From the NCBI RefSeq assembly GCF_027943255.1, contig NC_072892.1, positions 119,119,792-119,183,791 of the forward strand: DNA of 64,000 nucleotides, in the 5' to 3' direction. This document shows, one piece after another, positions 33,206 to 44,964 of this stretch (position 1 is its first letter; each line of letters begins with the position of its first letter). The notes below the pieces were generated by a model. The model did no database searches and was not told the origin of the DNA. It saw only the letters and a program-made list of their open reading frames with translations. Both the position numbers and the translations under genes were made by a program. This DNA comes from Anastrepha obliqua (Eukaryota > Arthropoda > Insecta > Diptera > Tephritidae).

Positions 33206-33379
33206 GAATCCAAGCTTACTGCTTGTTTTGCTAATTAAGGCAAGAGGTTATCGATTTGAACCCAAGAGCCGTACAGAGTTTGACAGTTTGAGAAGATTAC
33301 AGGATCGGCAAAAGACTTTTTACGATGTATTTTCTCCTAAAGAGTACTGGACGGTGCATTATCTAATTTCATTGAATCA

Positions 33380-34135
33380 GTTGCTGGAATGAAACAAGAC
33401 TGCATTCTGTCGCCGCTTTTATTTCTTGTGCTTGGAAATGCTCTTGACGCTCAACCTTGCAGAGACATTATCTGGAGCCCAATCATCATGGAACATCTAT
33501 ATGATCCCGAATATGCTGATGACATCGATTTGATATCGCACAAAGAGGGTTGAAGATAAACGTTAGAGAGACGAAGAACCATGAATGGTTCTAGGCTTGG
33601 CGTAATCACGTTGTACGGACAACTCATTGAAGATATCAACAAATTGGCCTACATAGGTAGCCAAATATCCTTAGACGGTGGCACTGTGGCATTCTTTGCC
33701 TTGCTCAAAGATATTTGGTACGCCAAACAGCTAACCACGGAAACAAAGCTAAGAATGTTTAGCCCCAACATAAAATCAGCACTCCTTTAGCCAGTGAAAC
33801 ATGGTCTGCGGCCGTCGCAAGAACAAAAAAGCTTCAAACCTTCGTAAATCGCTGCCTTGGAGCCATCCTGCGCATATGGTGGCCCGACAACTGGAAGTCA
33901 AACTATGAGCTCCTCATCCGAGGTAGGCAAAGGCCAGTTGAAATTGAGATTCGCGAGCGTAAATGACGATAGATTGGACATAGTGTGTGAAAATTTACGA
34001 CCGACATCAGTAGAATGTCCTTAGACTGGAGTCCACAACGCTCACGCCGTAGAGGTTGATCCAAAGGATCTTGGAAGCAAAGCCTGTATGATGACATGGC
34101 TGCATATAAAGCTTAATGACAAGAATCAACTTCAA
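33380..34135 (+). pseudogene. Non-LTR reverse transcriptase fragment (RTE/LOA-like)
   Basis: Plus-strand RT remnant in several frames. GMKQDCILSPLLFLVL near 33389 is the GxRQGCxLSPLLF box; YADDIDLIS near 33507 is the catalytic YADD; LKINVRETK follows. Near 33610-33700 comes ITLYGQLIEDINKLAYIGSQ and ISLDGGTV. Near 33740-33780 TETKLRMFSPNIKSALL, and then RTKKLQTFVNRCLGAILRIW near 33820-33880. Near 33920-34060 come RQRPVEIEIRERK and DISRMSLDWSPQRSRRRG. Several frameshifts and stops. Wording and order differ from the non-LTR copies A and B. It may be related to the endonuclease at 63415-64000, but the two pieces do not overlap. Confidence 0.82.
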
Positions 34136-35689
34136 TCGAATTTGTGTAGGCAGTCCAACCGCCGCGCTAGCAAATAATAATTTTCTACGACACTTAATTA
34201 TATAGTACCGCGAACAGCCTTTGGAGTTTCTCTTTCGGAAAGTCGTGTCGAAATTGTGCTTTAACACTCAAATGTGGATAGAGCTTGGACTTGGCTAAAC
34301 TCAATGCGATGCCGAATATCGGCAAAGGCAGGTTAGCTGGATATTTTAGTTACTTAAAATGCCTGCTTTCTGGAGCACTGATAAATGAATCTATTTAGTG
34401 CTCCATGCTTTTTAGTGCAGCGAGTAATGACCGATGCGGGTAGGTAAAATATAGCAAACGCTGTACATCAGTTTCAAAATTTTTACTTTGTAAACTTTAT
34501 AATTTAAATTTTTCTAACTTTTAAGACTCGGCCCGGAACATATAGCATGAAAAACCGGACCAATCGCAAGAATCTCTAATCGTAGTGCCCGAAAAGGCCA
34601 TTTCGTTGCAGTTACTCTTCTGTTTTGAAACTGATATGAGTAGCGAAATCGCACTAGCCCTTAATCAGGAAATACCTTCAGTAGTTTAGGTTATCCCTAC
34701 AGGGTATGCATCCATGTGTTTGAGTGTTTGCCCTAAGTTGCCTTTATGTGAATGGTGGTTTGTACGTCTGTTGGTGATTAAAGTGGATGCGCAATTTAAA
34801 TTAATTGCCCGTCTTAAAGCGACTAAGTTGATCGCAAACACACAAACACATACGATTTATAAAACACTCGTCCATGCTTAAAGCTGCAATATGGGTTTTA
34901 TTATTATTTTTGTTGTTGGTGGTGGTACCGTCTTCTGTTGCATGCAGTTACGAGCTCATATGCGTTAGTTGATGAAGCGGCATGCAATAATTTGGCAGTG
35001 GTGAGGCTGGACGCCGAGTAAGGAAATACAAGTATTTTGAATTACTTTCTGAATTCTCTTAAATGGATATGTGGCAATCTCCATTTATGTTTGCTTTTGT
35101 TGCATTTGTTACCGCGCCAAAACAATTCTTGTTTTTCTGCTTGCGCTGCTAGTCACTCGCTGCTGGGGACCGGTATTGCTTTGGATTTCAAATTCTTGGT
35201 GCTGCTATGCCAAACAAATCACATTTGCCGCCTGGCGTGTTTGTGTTCGTGTTGATGGGTTCGCGGCAACGCATATGTGGCATGTGACATGTGGCATGTG
35301 GCATGAGGCATGAGGCACGTATGTGCGTTTGAATCGCATGTTGATTAAATTATGTCAGCGTTAATTTGTGTTCTCGTGTGCGCACGCATGTAAGTCCTGC
35401 CTGCAGTGTGGCGTGCCGGAAATTTGTCTACCATTTGGTGATAATCGCTATTTTAATTCTTTTAACATAAAAAAGTATGTAGTATACTTAATCTCATGCT
35501 TAAGCACTTCCTTATTGGAATGGTAAGCTATATTATCAAATGTCCTGAAGTCAGGGAATAACACAGAATGTTAGGCCGTCGAATACTTTTGTCTGAATAA
35601 CTTAAATTTCCTTTAGCCAACCTAATACCGTTTTAGCTTAAAAACAAAAACAAAAATAATAATTTATTGAGTGTTAAACTTAGGTAGGT
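34136..35689. other. No gene seen; short tandem repeat
   Basis: A catgtggcatg-type repeat lies at about 35272-35320. Frames at 35037-35313 (+) have hydrophobic low-complexity translation, without signal or domain. Nothing else is assignable. Confidence 0.45.
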
Positions 35690-37075
35690 AGATTGGCATC
35701 TAGGCAAGAGTACCACGGGACCACTATTTGCGAAACATCTAAAAACTGAATGGAAGAAAAACCATCTGCAGCCATCCAGTGCTGTTGATGTAGTAGAAGA
35801 GAGAAACGGCTGAACAACTGGCTCAGGCTATCCCCGAAAGGCACACTAAGGAATCTCAAGCCGCCTAGTCACCAGACTTGAACATTTGCAAAGAAAATGT
35901 TTCACAGTCTCTTTCTCTAATGGGGGTTGTACGGAAGTCCAAGCTTCTCTTCTTGAGTTTCGATATCGCAGTGACCAGTGACCACCGCTATGAGTTTAGA
36001 AATTAAATGCCCGGGAATCCCCAGTACTTGAAGCGTTCTACTTCTGACATACTGAAGCCCAAGTGTTTTTGAGATAGCAGACGATAAGATAAAACTCCAT
36101 CTGTCTTATGCTTTTTTAAGAAAGAAATTGCGCAGTTTCTCTTTAACAACAATCAAAGGTACACCGATGCTCGAAATGGGGACAACTGAAAACGATTCTG
36201 ACGACCCCCTCCTGACAAGCTCATCGGTAATTTCATTTCCCTCTATGTTCTTATGCCCTGGAACCCAGTTAAGAGAAATGATTCCTGAACATTCGAGAAG
36301 TTTAATCTTCTCCTTACAGGTTTACCAGAAGAGAGCTGAAACAAGGCGACACTCCCGACAATGATCCCTCAGAACTTTGCATGCCTGCAGAATCTCAAAG
36401 ACCTCTGCTTGGAAAACACTACTAGTTTTCGGAAGCTTGAAGGAGACTGAAATATTGGCTGATCTAGAGAAAATCCACGCTCTGACTCCACATTCCCTCT
36501 TAGATGCGTCTGTGAAAACAGAAATCAGTGCAGATTCGTTTTACTTATAATCCAGCTTGCTTGAAAAGCTAGCCCTAGCGCAACCCTCAAAACCCAATTT
36601 GTAGATGGGGAGATCTGTACAAAGTACAGAAAAAGGAGAAATCTGCCCCAAAATGCTAAAATGTCGTAATACAGATTGTTTTCACAGACCAACATCCTTC
36701 AACATGGGAAGTAAGTGTAGAATGACGTTAAGGAGTGCAGAGCACACTCTGCCTAATTTAGTGGTGTTATAGCCCTTTCGAAAAACTAGGCAGCCATATG
36801 TCAAAATTGGCGGAATCACTAAATTGTACATCCAGAGTACGAAACGTGGCTTGAGACCCCATTTTTTGTCGAACATAGATATACTGAAGTATAATAGAAA
36901 GATATACTGACCTTCGTAACTCGATTTTCGTTGTGTAGTTTCGAATGGAGATTGGAGTCAGGTATTACATCAAGATACATGTCTCCCGATGAGAGCGTAA
37001 GAAACTGGTTGTTTAATCTACGAAGTCTAAAAGGAGGAGGTTTGTATTTGAGTGTTAAACTTAGTCTCAAAACAT
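35690..37075 (-). pseudogene. Non-LTR retrotransposon ORF2 remnant (copy B)
   Basis: Same family type as copy A at 1085-2609. Minus strand, from the right: PPPFRLRRLNNQFLTLSSGD near 37000-37040, an RT C-terminal region with KKWGLKPRFVLWMYNLVIPP and ILTYGCLVF near 36780-36870, an RNase H trace ISLNWVPGHKNIEGNEITDE near 36215-36275, and the C-terminal segment VRSRTLQVLGIPGHLISKLI then EEKLGLPYNPH near 35935-36060, with KETVKHFLCKC in the next frame. Multiple stops and frameshifts. Because both copies carry RNase H and a Cys-type tail, the parent family is I/R1/LOA-like. The YADD box is not included in this 5'-truncated copy. Confidence 0.8.
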
Positions 37076-37319
37076 TTTTTTAAATTAGAAACAAACGCTG
37101 TAACGGGCATGAAAGTCAACGATTTATAGATTCAGGCATCTGTAACTTTTGTTAGCACATTCAAAGCACATCCTCTGTGCTCGCGCAAGATGAAGAAACG
37201 AAACGAAAATGCCACAGAACGCCTCAAATTCATCTGAAGCCTTCCATTACAAGCTCGCGGTTAAGCGCGCTAGACCAGTGACTATCAAGGATGATAGTAG
37301 ATCAAAAGGTGTGACTATC

Positions 37320-37405
37320 CGAAGCAAAATTGTGAGAATAACTTTGGCTGCCACATCATAGCGAGTTCACGAGCAGAATTCTGCGCGCTCGTTTTACATG
37401 GTTAA
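37320..37405 (+). repeat. Short dispersed repeat, inverted copy of 845-930
   Basis: caaaattgtgagaataactt, then tggctgccac and agaattctgcgc, align with the complement of about 845-930. It does not belong to the SINE. Function and full extent are unknown. Confidence 0.55.
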
Positions 37406-37522
37406 AGGTCTAATGTTGTCCACACATTCTGAATTATTTTTTTTATCGTAGTGCTTGTGGCTTAGTGAAAGTAATTTACGAAGTAATCTTGCAGTAATTT
37501 TCGAAGCAACCTTGCATATACC

Positions 37523-37831
37523 GAGCGCTTACACCCTTTTTGAGTGTTTGGCCGAGCTCCTTTTCTTCTCCTATTTATGGCATGCGTCTGCATGTTGTTG
37601 CACAAATGGAGATATCTACAGTTTCAGGCCGATTCCGAACGGCAGATATTTTCTATGAAGAGCTTTTTTATGATAGAAATACACTCGGAGGTTTGCCATT
37701 GCCTGCCGAGGGGCGACTGCTATTAGAAACAACTTTTCTGTAATTTTTTCTCTGTTTCATGCACGGAGATTTGAACTTACGCACTCCAGAATGATAGTCA
37801 CGCACCAACCCATTCGACTACGACGGCCGCC
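37523..37831 (-). mobile_element. tRNA-derived SINE
   Basis: Left (3') end gcgcttacaccctttttgag, body ttggccgagctcc and gattccgaacggcagatatt, ending with ttcgactacgacggccgcc (the head complement). The B-box region is mutated to gatttgaactt. Confidence 0.87.
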
Positions 37832-40206
37832 AATTTCAAAAAATAGTGGAATTGGTACGTTATTTATTTTCATCACAAAATCTCTTGCAACTGGGTTTGT
37901 CGCAATCGCTTCACTCAACATCTCCAGTAACATTTCGATGTAGGAAAAAAATCGTTTGTCTTTCAAGTAGCATTGCACAAATTCTGTTGCCTTTCGGTTT
38001 ATTTATGTAATTTATTGTTAAACTATTTACTATTTGTTTACACTTCAGCAAAGTAGATTATAATATAAAACAGTACAACAAAAATAGTGCAGGCGATTTA
38101 GCCCTGTTCATCCTTTTCTAAAGAGCTCAGCTGGCAAAGAGCGACGTATGGCTTATTGCTGAGCATCATTTTTGAGCTGTTGGTTGTTAATAATTCGTCT
38201 GTAATATTTTTATTTTTAAAATTGGGCCATCTGTCTTGCCACAAGAGCAATAGACGAGAATCAAAACTTCAATTTAACTTCCCACTCGGCCATTGCCGTT
38301 CAGAAATTCTACTCACTGGTCGCTTATTACGTAGCCACTTCAATAATATTTTATTGTTTTAATTTTTAGCCGCTCAAGGTGTGTCCTCTGTCTAGGAGTG
38401 CCCTAAGATTTAATGGAAAGAAGAAGAGGAAAAGAAGGCTGGTTGCAGAAATGCTTAAGAATACTTTTTCTGCAATCGTTCTATATTCCGCTAGATTGTA
38501 ATTTTTATTTGTAATATAATAAATAGAATTAATATCTTTTATTGAATAAATATTTTTTCAGCAGCATAAAGTCATTCAATTCATAATTAGCAAAAGTTTT
38601 TTTACTTGTGGTTGAATTCATTGGAAAGTGAAAAATATAAAATTATACTTCTCATTCACTAAGAGCTTTAGCCCTTGAACTTTTCAGCCGCCCCTCATAT
38701 CTTTACCCTCAACCTACTTTAATTTTATAGATTCTTTAACAAGCTGTGTATACACGAAGCTCACTACAGATTCTTTCAAATAAGTATACAGCGCATCTCT
38801 CAGCGATATTCTTTCCAGCTGGAGTCGAAGTAGAGCAATCAGCGTTTTTCCCTAATAATAAGCCACTGAAAATTTCATGTGCTTCTTGCCTGTATACCGG
38901 CCATATTCACAAAATCCTAACTTAATCTAATTTAAAATATTTTACCTTAAATCGCAAATCCCATAACACAGCCCAGCCATATAATGACACTGACTTTTAC
39001 TGGACTTTTACCAAAATCCAACTTGAGCTGTTTAGGGACAACATCCTAAATCGTCTGCCAACTTACTCTTAAAGTTTTTTAATGTTTTGCTGCAACAGTT
39101 GCAAACGTGCAACATGGTTGTCTAACAAGTTGCCTATGTACAAGCACACAAACTTACATACATATATATGTACCCATATTTAGTTGTGCTCATACAACAA
39201 TACATAAATATATATAAAGTTCATACATACTTGCAATTGTGATTAGGTTTGTGCGCCCCAAAGCAATTTAAGCTGTGAATTCGCTGCAAACGTCCCCTCA
39301 TCCCGCATAGCAGCGTCGTGCCAATGTAGCTGTTGCACAAACGTGCTCTGTGCCGCATCAACACATTCGATAGAGGCAGAACCCGCGTTAGCACACACGC
39401 ACATATACAAGTAAAAAAAGACGCTCACCCCCTTGATGTATAACTTTTTGTTAGAGTCACGTATTTTCCAGGTAATTTACGTTAGCGAAAATGTACCACT
39501 TTTTGTCCGCTTTTCATCTCTTTTCTTCTCCTTATCCACAACTATTTATGTTTTTGTAGTACTTTTTTTGTATTTTTTTTTTTTTCAATAACATGGTCAG
39601 AATGCATTTCAGCGGTTTTTTACCTTTTTTTGTATCTGTTAGTTACACTACAACAATTTTTCGCGTCCTTTTATGTTAGCTGCCGGTTTTACTACGAATG
39701 TGTATTAGTAACTACAACTGTGTCCCCATCCGTGTCCGTGCCCATGCTTATGCTGCTTTCTGTCTTATGTTCTATAGCCAGTTGCTAGGAAATATGAAGT
39801 TAGTACGTGACTCTGATAGTTTGTTGTACAGTTGGATTACTTGCAATTTTTTTTTTCAAAACTCTTGCGTCGCTCAGAGAAATACTTGCTGTGTTTGCGA
39901 TTTATAGCTCGAGGTTCGTGCTACTGCGTAAAATGAAGCGAAACGATATGGACCAATGTACACAAAAAAAACAAAAAAAAACGATATTGGTATGACTAAT
40001 GCAACAGAACCTTGTGCACTTTAAACGTAACTCCAGAAATTTTTGCTACAAGTTTCCAAACTTTCATACATTTTATTAGCTGCTTCAAATTGAACAACTT
40101 CCAAAATATACGCGTAAGTAATTTAATAATTCAAAATTGTCTTCGATTTTAGGCTAAGTGAAAATGGAAATAAGGGTATGTAGCTATGCGCGTTATTAGC
40201 CATATT
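37832..40206. other. No gene seen
   Basis: About 2.4 kb of AT-rich sequence with a T-rich tract near 39560-39590 and small microsatellites. Short reading frames near 38156-38362 and 39698-39995 lack domains. No inverted repeats caught my eye. Confidence 0.45.
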
Positions 40207-40390
40207 TGGCGAGCGTTAAAATAACGTATACACCACATTTTGATAAGTTTAATTTATTCATTTTGTAATTTGAATTTTTTTTTTTACAATATAGTTCATA
40301 CTAAAACAAAAACCATATAAGGCAAAGTTTCGAGCTTTGTATACAATTTTTAAAAATGCGGGAAATGTTCATCAAAACTTCAAATTTTAT
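40207..40390. repeat. Tc1-type end repeat, copy 2
   Basis: Starts gcgagcgttaaaataacgta, matching 13705-13892 along its length, and stops exactly where the DD41D end cagggtgcgcc begins at 40392. The DD41D element therefore probably inserted into it. Confidence 0.6.
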
Positions 40391-40391
40391 A

Positions 40392-41576
40392 CAGGGTGCG
40401 CCATCCTTTATGTCGGTATGTAAACGCTGAATAACTTTGTCATTTAGCATGCGATCGACTTCAACATACATGCTTTCCATACGTGAATTCAGTTTAATTT
40501 TAACCACGGATCGCTTGACACCAAAACAACGCGCTGAAATAGTGACGCTATACCTACATCGAAAATAGTCGTTCCATTGTTCTAACTCAACGCGCATATC
40601 GCAAAAAGTATCTCGCCAAACAGGCACCGTCTAACAATACTGTTGAAACACCGAATTCCTTACTGGGATAGGGCAAAAGAGAAATTACCACTGGGACAGA
40701 CACAGAACCATAGCAGTGCACTGAGTTCATTATACTTAGCGGTAGGTCAGTTTCGTCGTTCGATTAGATGTCCTGCTAATCAGGAGCCAATACCAAAGTG
40801 CGTGCATAAAAAATATAATTTCGGCACCACAAACATCACGCCACCACTCGTAGTAGCTGCAGCGAAAATCACACCACCATACATCACCGTTTTGTTTTTC
40901 GTCTTCGTCACCCACCATTCTTCGTCATCGGCTACCTACTGCTATTAGTGCTTAGACACAATTCATTCCTCGATTGACCGCTCAACACACCTGATTTCAT
41001 TTCTCGATTAACCGCTCAACGCACCTGATCGTTATAATTAATTGTAAAGATTTAATTTTATAAATAAAAATAAATAGAAATAAATTGTAATAAAATTTCA
41101 AATATTCAGAGCTAGAAAAACGCTTCTAGCTCCAACAAATACTATTCGTTGTTTGGTATCGAATTTTTTTGAGCACGGGACAGTAGGAGATCGTCCACAT
41201 GCCGTTCATCAACGACCAAGACGTTCCAATGCATTTGTTGAAGCAGTGAGAGAGAACGTTGCCCAGGAGCCAACAGTGACGTATTGTCGTCGTGCTCAGT
41301 ATTTTGACGTCAGTGAAACCACATTGCGGCGCATTTTAAAGGATGAATACGGCCAAACAGTCGCTCGAATGATTGACATTGAACCCAATTTTTGGAAGCA
41401 AATTTTAAAGACTGACGAGGCACATTTTAACCTCTCTGGAAGCGTGAATAATCAAAATTGCCGCATTTGGCGAACTAAGAATCCACACGAGTTCCATGAA
41501 ACGCCATTGCATGACTGGAAAGTAACTGTTTGGGCCGGCATTTGCGCCAAAACCATCATCATATCGTCCCCTTAGT
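40392..41576 (+). pseudogene. DD41D transposase (third subfamily), split by a solo LTR and truncated
   Basis: The left terminal sequence cagggtgcgccatc follows a TA at 40390-40391. The N-terminal part reads DRLTPKQRAEIVTLYLHRK near 40510-40565, with the start Met lost (acg). The frame is interrupted at 40641 by a solo LTR and resumes at 41138 with NTIRCLVSNFFEHGTVGDRP, then HQRPRRSNAFVEAVRENVAQ near 41205-41265 and TTLRRILKDEYG near 41320. The first catalytic box ILKTDEAHFNLSGSVNNQNC lies near 41402-41465, and the sequence ends at WAGICAKTI where the MITE at 41564 begins. The second and third Asp boxes are not present beyond it. Confidence 0.8.
40641..41137. mobile_element. Solo LTR of an unidentified LTR retrotransposon
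   Basis: Begins tgttgaaacaccg and ends ctagctccaaca (TG...CA with inverted tgttg/caaca), flanked by the 5-bp repeat aatac (40636-40640 and 41138-41142). The transposase frame reads on across it once the duplication is taken out. No internal region is present, so recombination between LTRs probably removed it. An aataaa-rich stretch near 41055-41095 may be the polyadenylation region. It shows no similarity to the BEL LTR at 24060. Confidence 0.78.
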
Positions 41577-41830
41577 ATTAAAATAGCCTATAAATTTTTT
41601 GATGTTTTGAGAAAATGAATTTCAAACTTTTTGTCGAAAGTAGCTCTCACTCAAATCTCGTTATGTCTGTAAATATTTATTATTTTTTGATTGATGTTTT
41701 GACCCACTTTGTGGAACTAGAATTTGACAAAATTTTGACCACATGTAAAATCGACGATGGAGAATCCAAAAATTCAATAAAAAAATAATAGCCTATGAGC
41801 ACATAGGCTATTGTTATACTAAGGGGACGA
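41564..41830. mobile_element. 267-bp MITE with a 26-bp perfect hairpin
   Basis: Left end tcgtccccttagtattaaaa and right end tatactaaggggacga are inverted repeats, flanked by TA (41562-41563 and 41831-41832). A perfect palindrome aatagcctatgagc/acataggctatt sits at about 41788-41813 next to the right end. No coding capacity. TA target and size fit a Tc1/mariner-type MITE. Confidence 0.82.
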
Positions 41831-41968
41831 TATATCACTATAAAATAATAATAAAACGTTATTGATTGTGCAGCTTTTTGCCTACTTTTTATTGCGAAAA
41901 TACGAGTACATAAAAATTTTTGTAGCCCAGAACCCACCACGTGAAGGTTGCTGCACTTTGGGTTCCTA

Positions 41969-42110
41969 TTTTTTTTTTTTCTTTTGTTTTTTTTTTTTGT
42001 TTAGTTTAATTTATTTTTTAATTTTTATTTATTTTTGGTTTTTCTTTTTATTTTATTTAATTTTTTTAATTTTAATTTATTTTTTAATTTTTATTTATTT
42101 TTTATAACAT
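41969..42110. repeat. T/A low-complexity tract
   Basis: Almost only T and A with a few C/G, including a duplicated ttttaatttttatttatttt. The long Phe/Leu-rich frame across it is an artefact. Confidence 0.8.
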
Positions 42111-42544
42111 GAAAAAAGTTTTGTATTATCGTAAAAAATAATAAAATAATAGGTATTTCAAGAAAACACTGCGGCTTTTAAACTTAAAGCAACAATTCAT
42201 TTCATTTTTACCAAAGTTTTTTCTTTTTGCCCATATTTTGTAATATTGATAAACAATTATGTATAAAATAAAAAGTATTTCAAGAAACTCTGCGTTTTTC
42301 ATATTATCAAATCATAGGGAGTATTAAGCTTTGCTGTCAAATTTTTACGGGATGCTAAAGTACACCGATTGAATCCATCCCGAGCGTCACTTCCGCATAC
42401 TTGAAGCGATGCTTCGGTAACGAGTTTCACCATTCGCTCCACCGCAAGTATGTGGCATGGATATTTAGAGAACGCCCAACTCTCATACACATTTGTTTGA
42501 TGATAAAATCTCCGTAAGAATTTCATTTGTTACGTTCTTTAGAG

Positions 42545-43781
42545 CGGGGGGAGAGATTATACGATATGAAGTGTTACCAACTTTACACTGCTTGTATCTG
42601 TAAAACAGCTCATGACCTCAACGTCAAAATTGTTCTAATGACAGTTCAATATATTGTTTATAAGCCATCAAAAGCATTTGCGTCTCAGTTTTGTTGAATT
42701 TTTTTTTATGTGATGGAATTCAAACGTAATAGTCAGCCATTGTTCGTGAACTCAGTCACCTCAAAGGGAATAAAATGTTTGTATATCGCACTATAAAACG
42801 TTACAATGATACTGGTAGCATTGCAAAACGCTATGGAGGTGGACCAAAAAAAAACCGCAACAACGCCAGAAATGGTTCAGAAAGAGAAGGCTCGACTTGA
42901 ACGAAATCCACGTCGATGTAAGTCGAAGTGGAAGAAAAATGGCCAAAGAATTGAAAATATCGCAAGATAGCATTCGAAGCATATTGAGAAATGAGCTCAA
43001 GGTCAAGGCTTACAAGTTCCAAAAAGCACACGATCTTTCACCCCAGCAAAAAAAGTTCGGTGCGAAAGAGCAAAGGAGTTGTTGCGCTTGCACGAAAGTG
43101 GCGAATTTCCTAACATTGCGTTTCCTGATGAAAAAAATTTCACAATTGAGCAGTTCATAAGCACTCAAAACGATCGTGTTTACTTGATTCCAAGCAATTT
43201 CCCATCGCAAGTAATGGTTTGGGCCGCAGTGACCGCTGATGGATGCTCTTCAATCGTTTTTATCGAGCCTGGTGCCAAAGTGAATGCGACTTATTATTTT
43301 TGGGGAAAATGTTTAGACCGACATTTCGGTCGTAGACCATGGACGTTCCACCAGGACTCGGAACCGTCTCATAAAGCTCGTGTGAACCAAGAAAGGTTAA
43401 AAAATCATGTTCCACACTTCATTTCGCCCACACAATGGCTTTCGAATTCGCCAGATGCAAATCCGATGGACTATTCCATCTGGTCCATTTTGGAGAGCAA
43501 GGTGAGGACTAAAAAATATGCCAGTATGGATGCGTTTTTTCAGGATTATACGAGAATGGGCCAAAATACCTCAAGACCACATTCGTGCAGCATGCAACTC
43601 ATTTTTTGACCATTTGAAGGCTATAGTCAAGGCAAAAGGTGGTCATATCGAGTTAAAGTGAATATATTTTAAAATTGTAATCATTTTTGAACAATTTTGT
43701 CTTTGAAATCAATAAAAACTAATTTCGCACCAAAAAGTTATGGTGTTTTGAATAGGTAACACTTCATATCGTTCACCCCGT
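42545..43781 (+). mobile_element. DD37D (maT-like) element, nearly full length
   Basis: Left acgatatgaagtgttacc (42571-42588) and right ggtaacacttcatatcgt (about 43756-43773) are inverted, with gggggagag/ttcacccc outside them, giving approximate ends. About 1.24 kb, normal for the superfamily. The left boundary is uncertain by a few bases. Confidence 0.8.
42712..43660 (+). pseudogene. DD37D transposase pseudogene
   Basis: Plus strand from an ATG at 42712. MFVYRTIKRYNDTGSIAKRY near 42775-42835 is the helix-turn-helix region; SIRSILRNELKVKAYKFQKA follows near 42970-43030. The first catalytic Asp is in NIAFPDEKNFTIEQF near 43110-43160, the second in TFHQDSEPSHKA near 43345, and the third in NPMDYSIWSILESK near 43450-43505. 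My count between the second and third Asp is 37 residues, hence DD37D. Boxes QVMVWAAVTADG and FIEPGAKVNATYY are also intact. Frame changes near 42850, 43060 and about 43550 break it. All three catalytic residues survive, so this is among the better preserved transposases here. Confidence 0.87.
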
Positions 43782-43889
43782 ATTTACCGAAAACCAGTTT
43801 ATCATTTTGCTGTAATCATCAGCATCAAAATCGAGATTGGGTAGAGTGCGACATGCATGTAGTAAACTATTTCGCACTTGTAAAATATG

Positions 43890-44400
43890 TAGTAAGTTAT
43901 ATATATACAATATATATTTGGTTAGGATAGTTTTCTGGACCACAGAATTTTTTATTAGTAATTTGCTTGGTCATCTCATCGCGGCGTCGTTGTCTTTCCA
44001 TAAGTTTCTTTGTTTCAGGTATGTCCACCTCTTTGGTCTGACAGAAAAACATGCTCTTTTCGAGGAACTTTTTTCTCTTGGACATGAGAAAGTTGTAAAA
44101 TCTTGACACTCAGAAGCTGAAATATCAAAAAGTCCGGAAGCATTCGCCTTAAAGTCATCAGCACGTGTTTTCAAAGCAGGACTTCTATGTGCAGTAAACA
44201 AACCCTTTTTAATTTCTCTGTACTTTTTATGATACTCATTTATCATGTATATTACGCGTGAATGTGAAACTGTCGGAATAGAAGAATTGTTATAAATACA
44301 AATGATTTTCTTGGCAACTTGTTCGGCTATGATCGAAAAGGCCGGCTCTCTGTTTCCTCCTGATTCTACTCCCTGTTTCCGCCTTTGAAAAAAAACATCT
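43890..44400 (-). pseudogene. Fragment of an uncharacterised multicopy insect protein
   Basis: Minus strand, from the right: EQVAKKIICIYNNSSIPTVS, then HSRVIYMINEYHKKYREIKK near 44205-44265, then ADDFKANASGLFDISASECQ near 44110-44175, then DFTTFSCPREK. After a frame change, FCQTKEVDIPETKKLMERQR and DEMTKQ. From memory, proteins with a LFDIATCKC segment, a C-x-C pair and an FLxDQR motif occur in many copies in insect genomes without known function. Here the Cys pattern is only partly kept (SECQ...FSCP). I cannot tell whether it belongs to a transposon. It is probably broken. Confidence 0.4.
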
Positions 44401-44964
44401 CATTAAATATTCATAACTTGGTAGTTGATGATCTGCCAAATCTTTAGGACTTCCAAACAATGGGCAATTAAACGTTTGTCTTAGGGAAAATGTATTAATG
44501 CCATTGTCGTCATATAAACTTTTAATAAAAGTAAATAATTAAATGCTTTTATACGAAACAATATCTTTCGAATAAAGCGGAAGAAAAAAATAGACAAAGT
44601 AATTGCTGTAACTTTAATTCAACTCGCAGTACAAGGAGCTCTGGGAGTTACTGGGAGCTCCATAAACGTATTGCTTGATCAAGCAAACAGAGTGGAGTGT
44701 AGTGAATTAAATTGTTTTGATGGGCCTTCTCAACAAATAGTATTTTCAAAAAAGTTAAAATTGTTCAGAATTTAAACTGAAATTTCAAAATTTTAGGCCT
44801 CTGCTGGCGACAGAAGATATCGTTCGATTGGGCTGCAATTCGGCACACACTTTATTAGTCTAACAGTGCAGCTTTTTCGCAGTATTACAATTCGATCCTA
44901 AAAAAAAATTTTTTTCGGCCCACTCTACTTATTATGTCTGCTCACAAATGCGTGAGAAAGGCTT

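Noticed and set aside
42000..42110. Phe/Leu-rich potential membrane protein
   Set aside because: Translation of an almost pure T/A tract.
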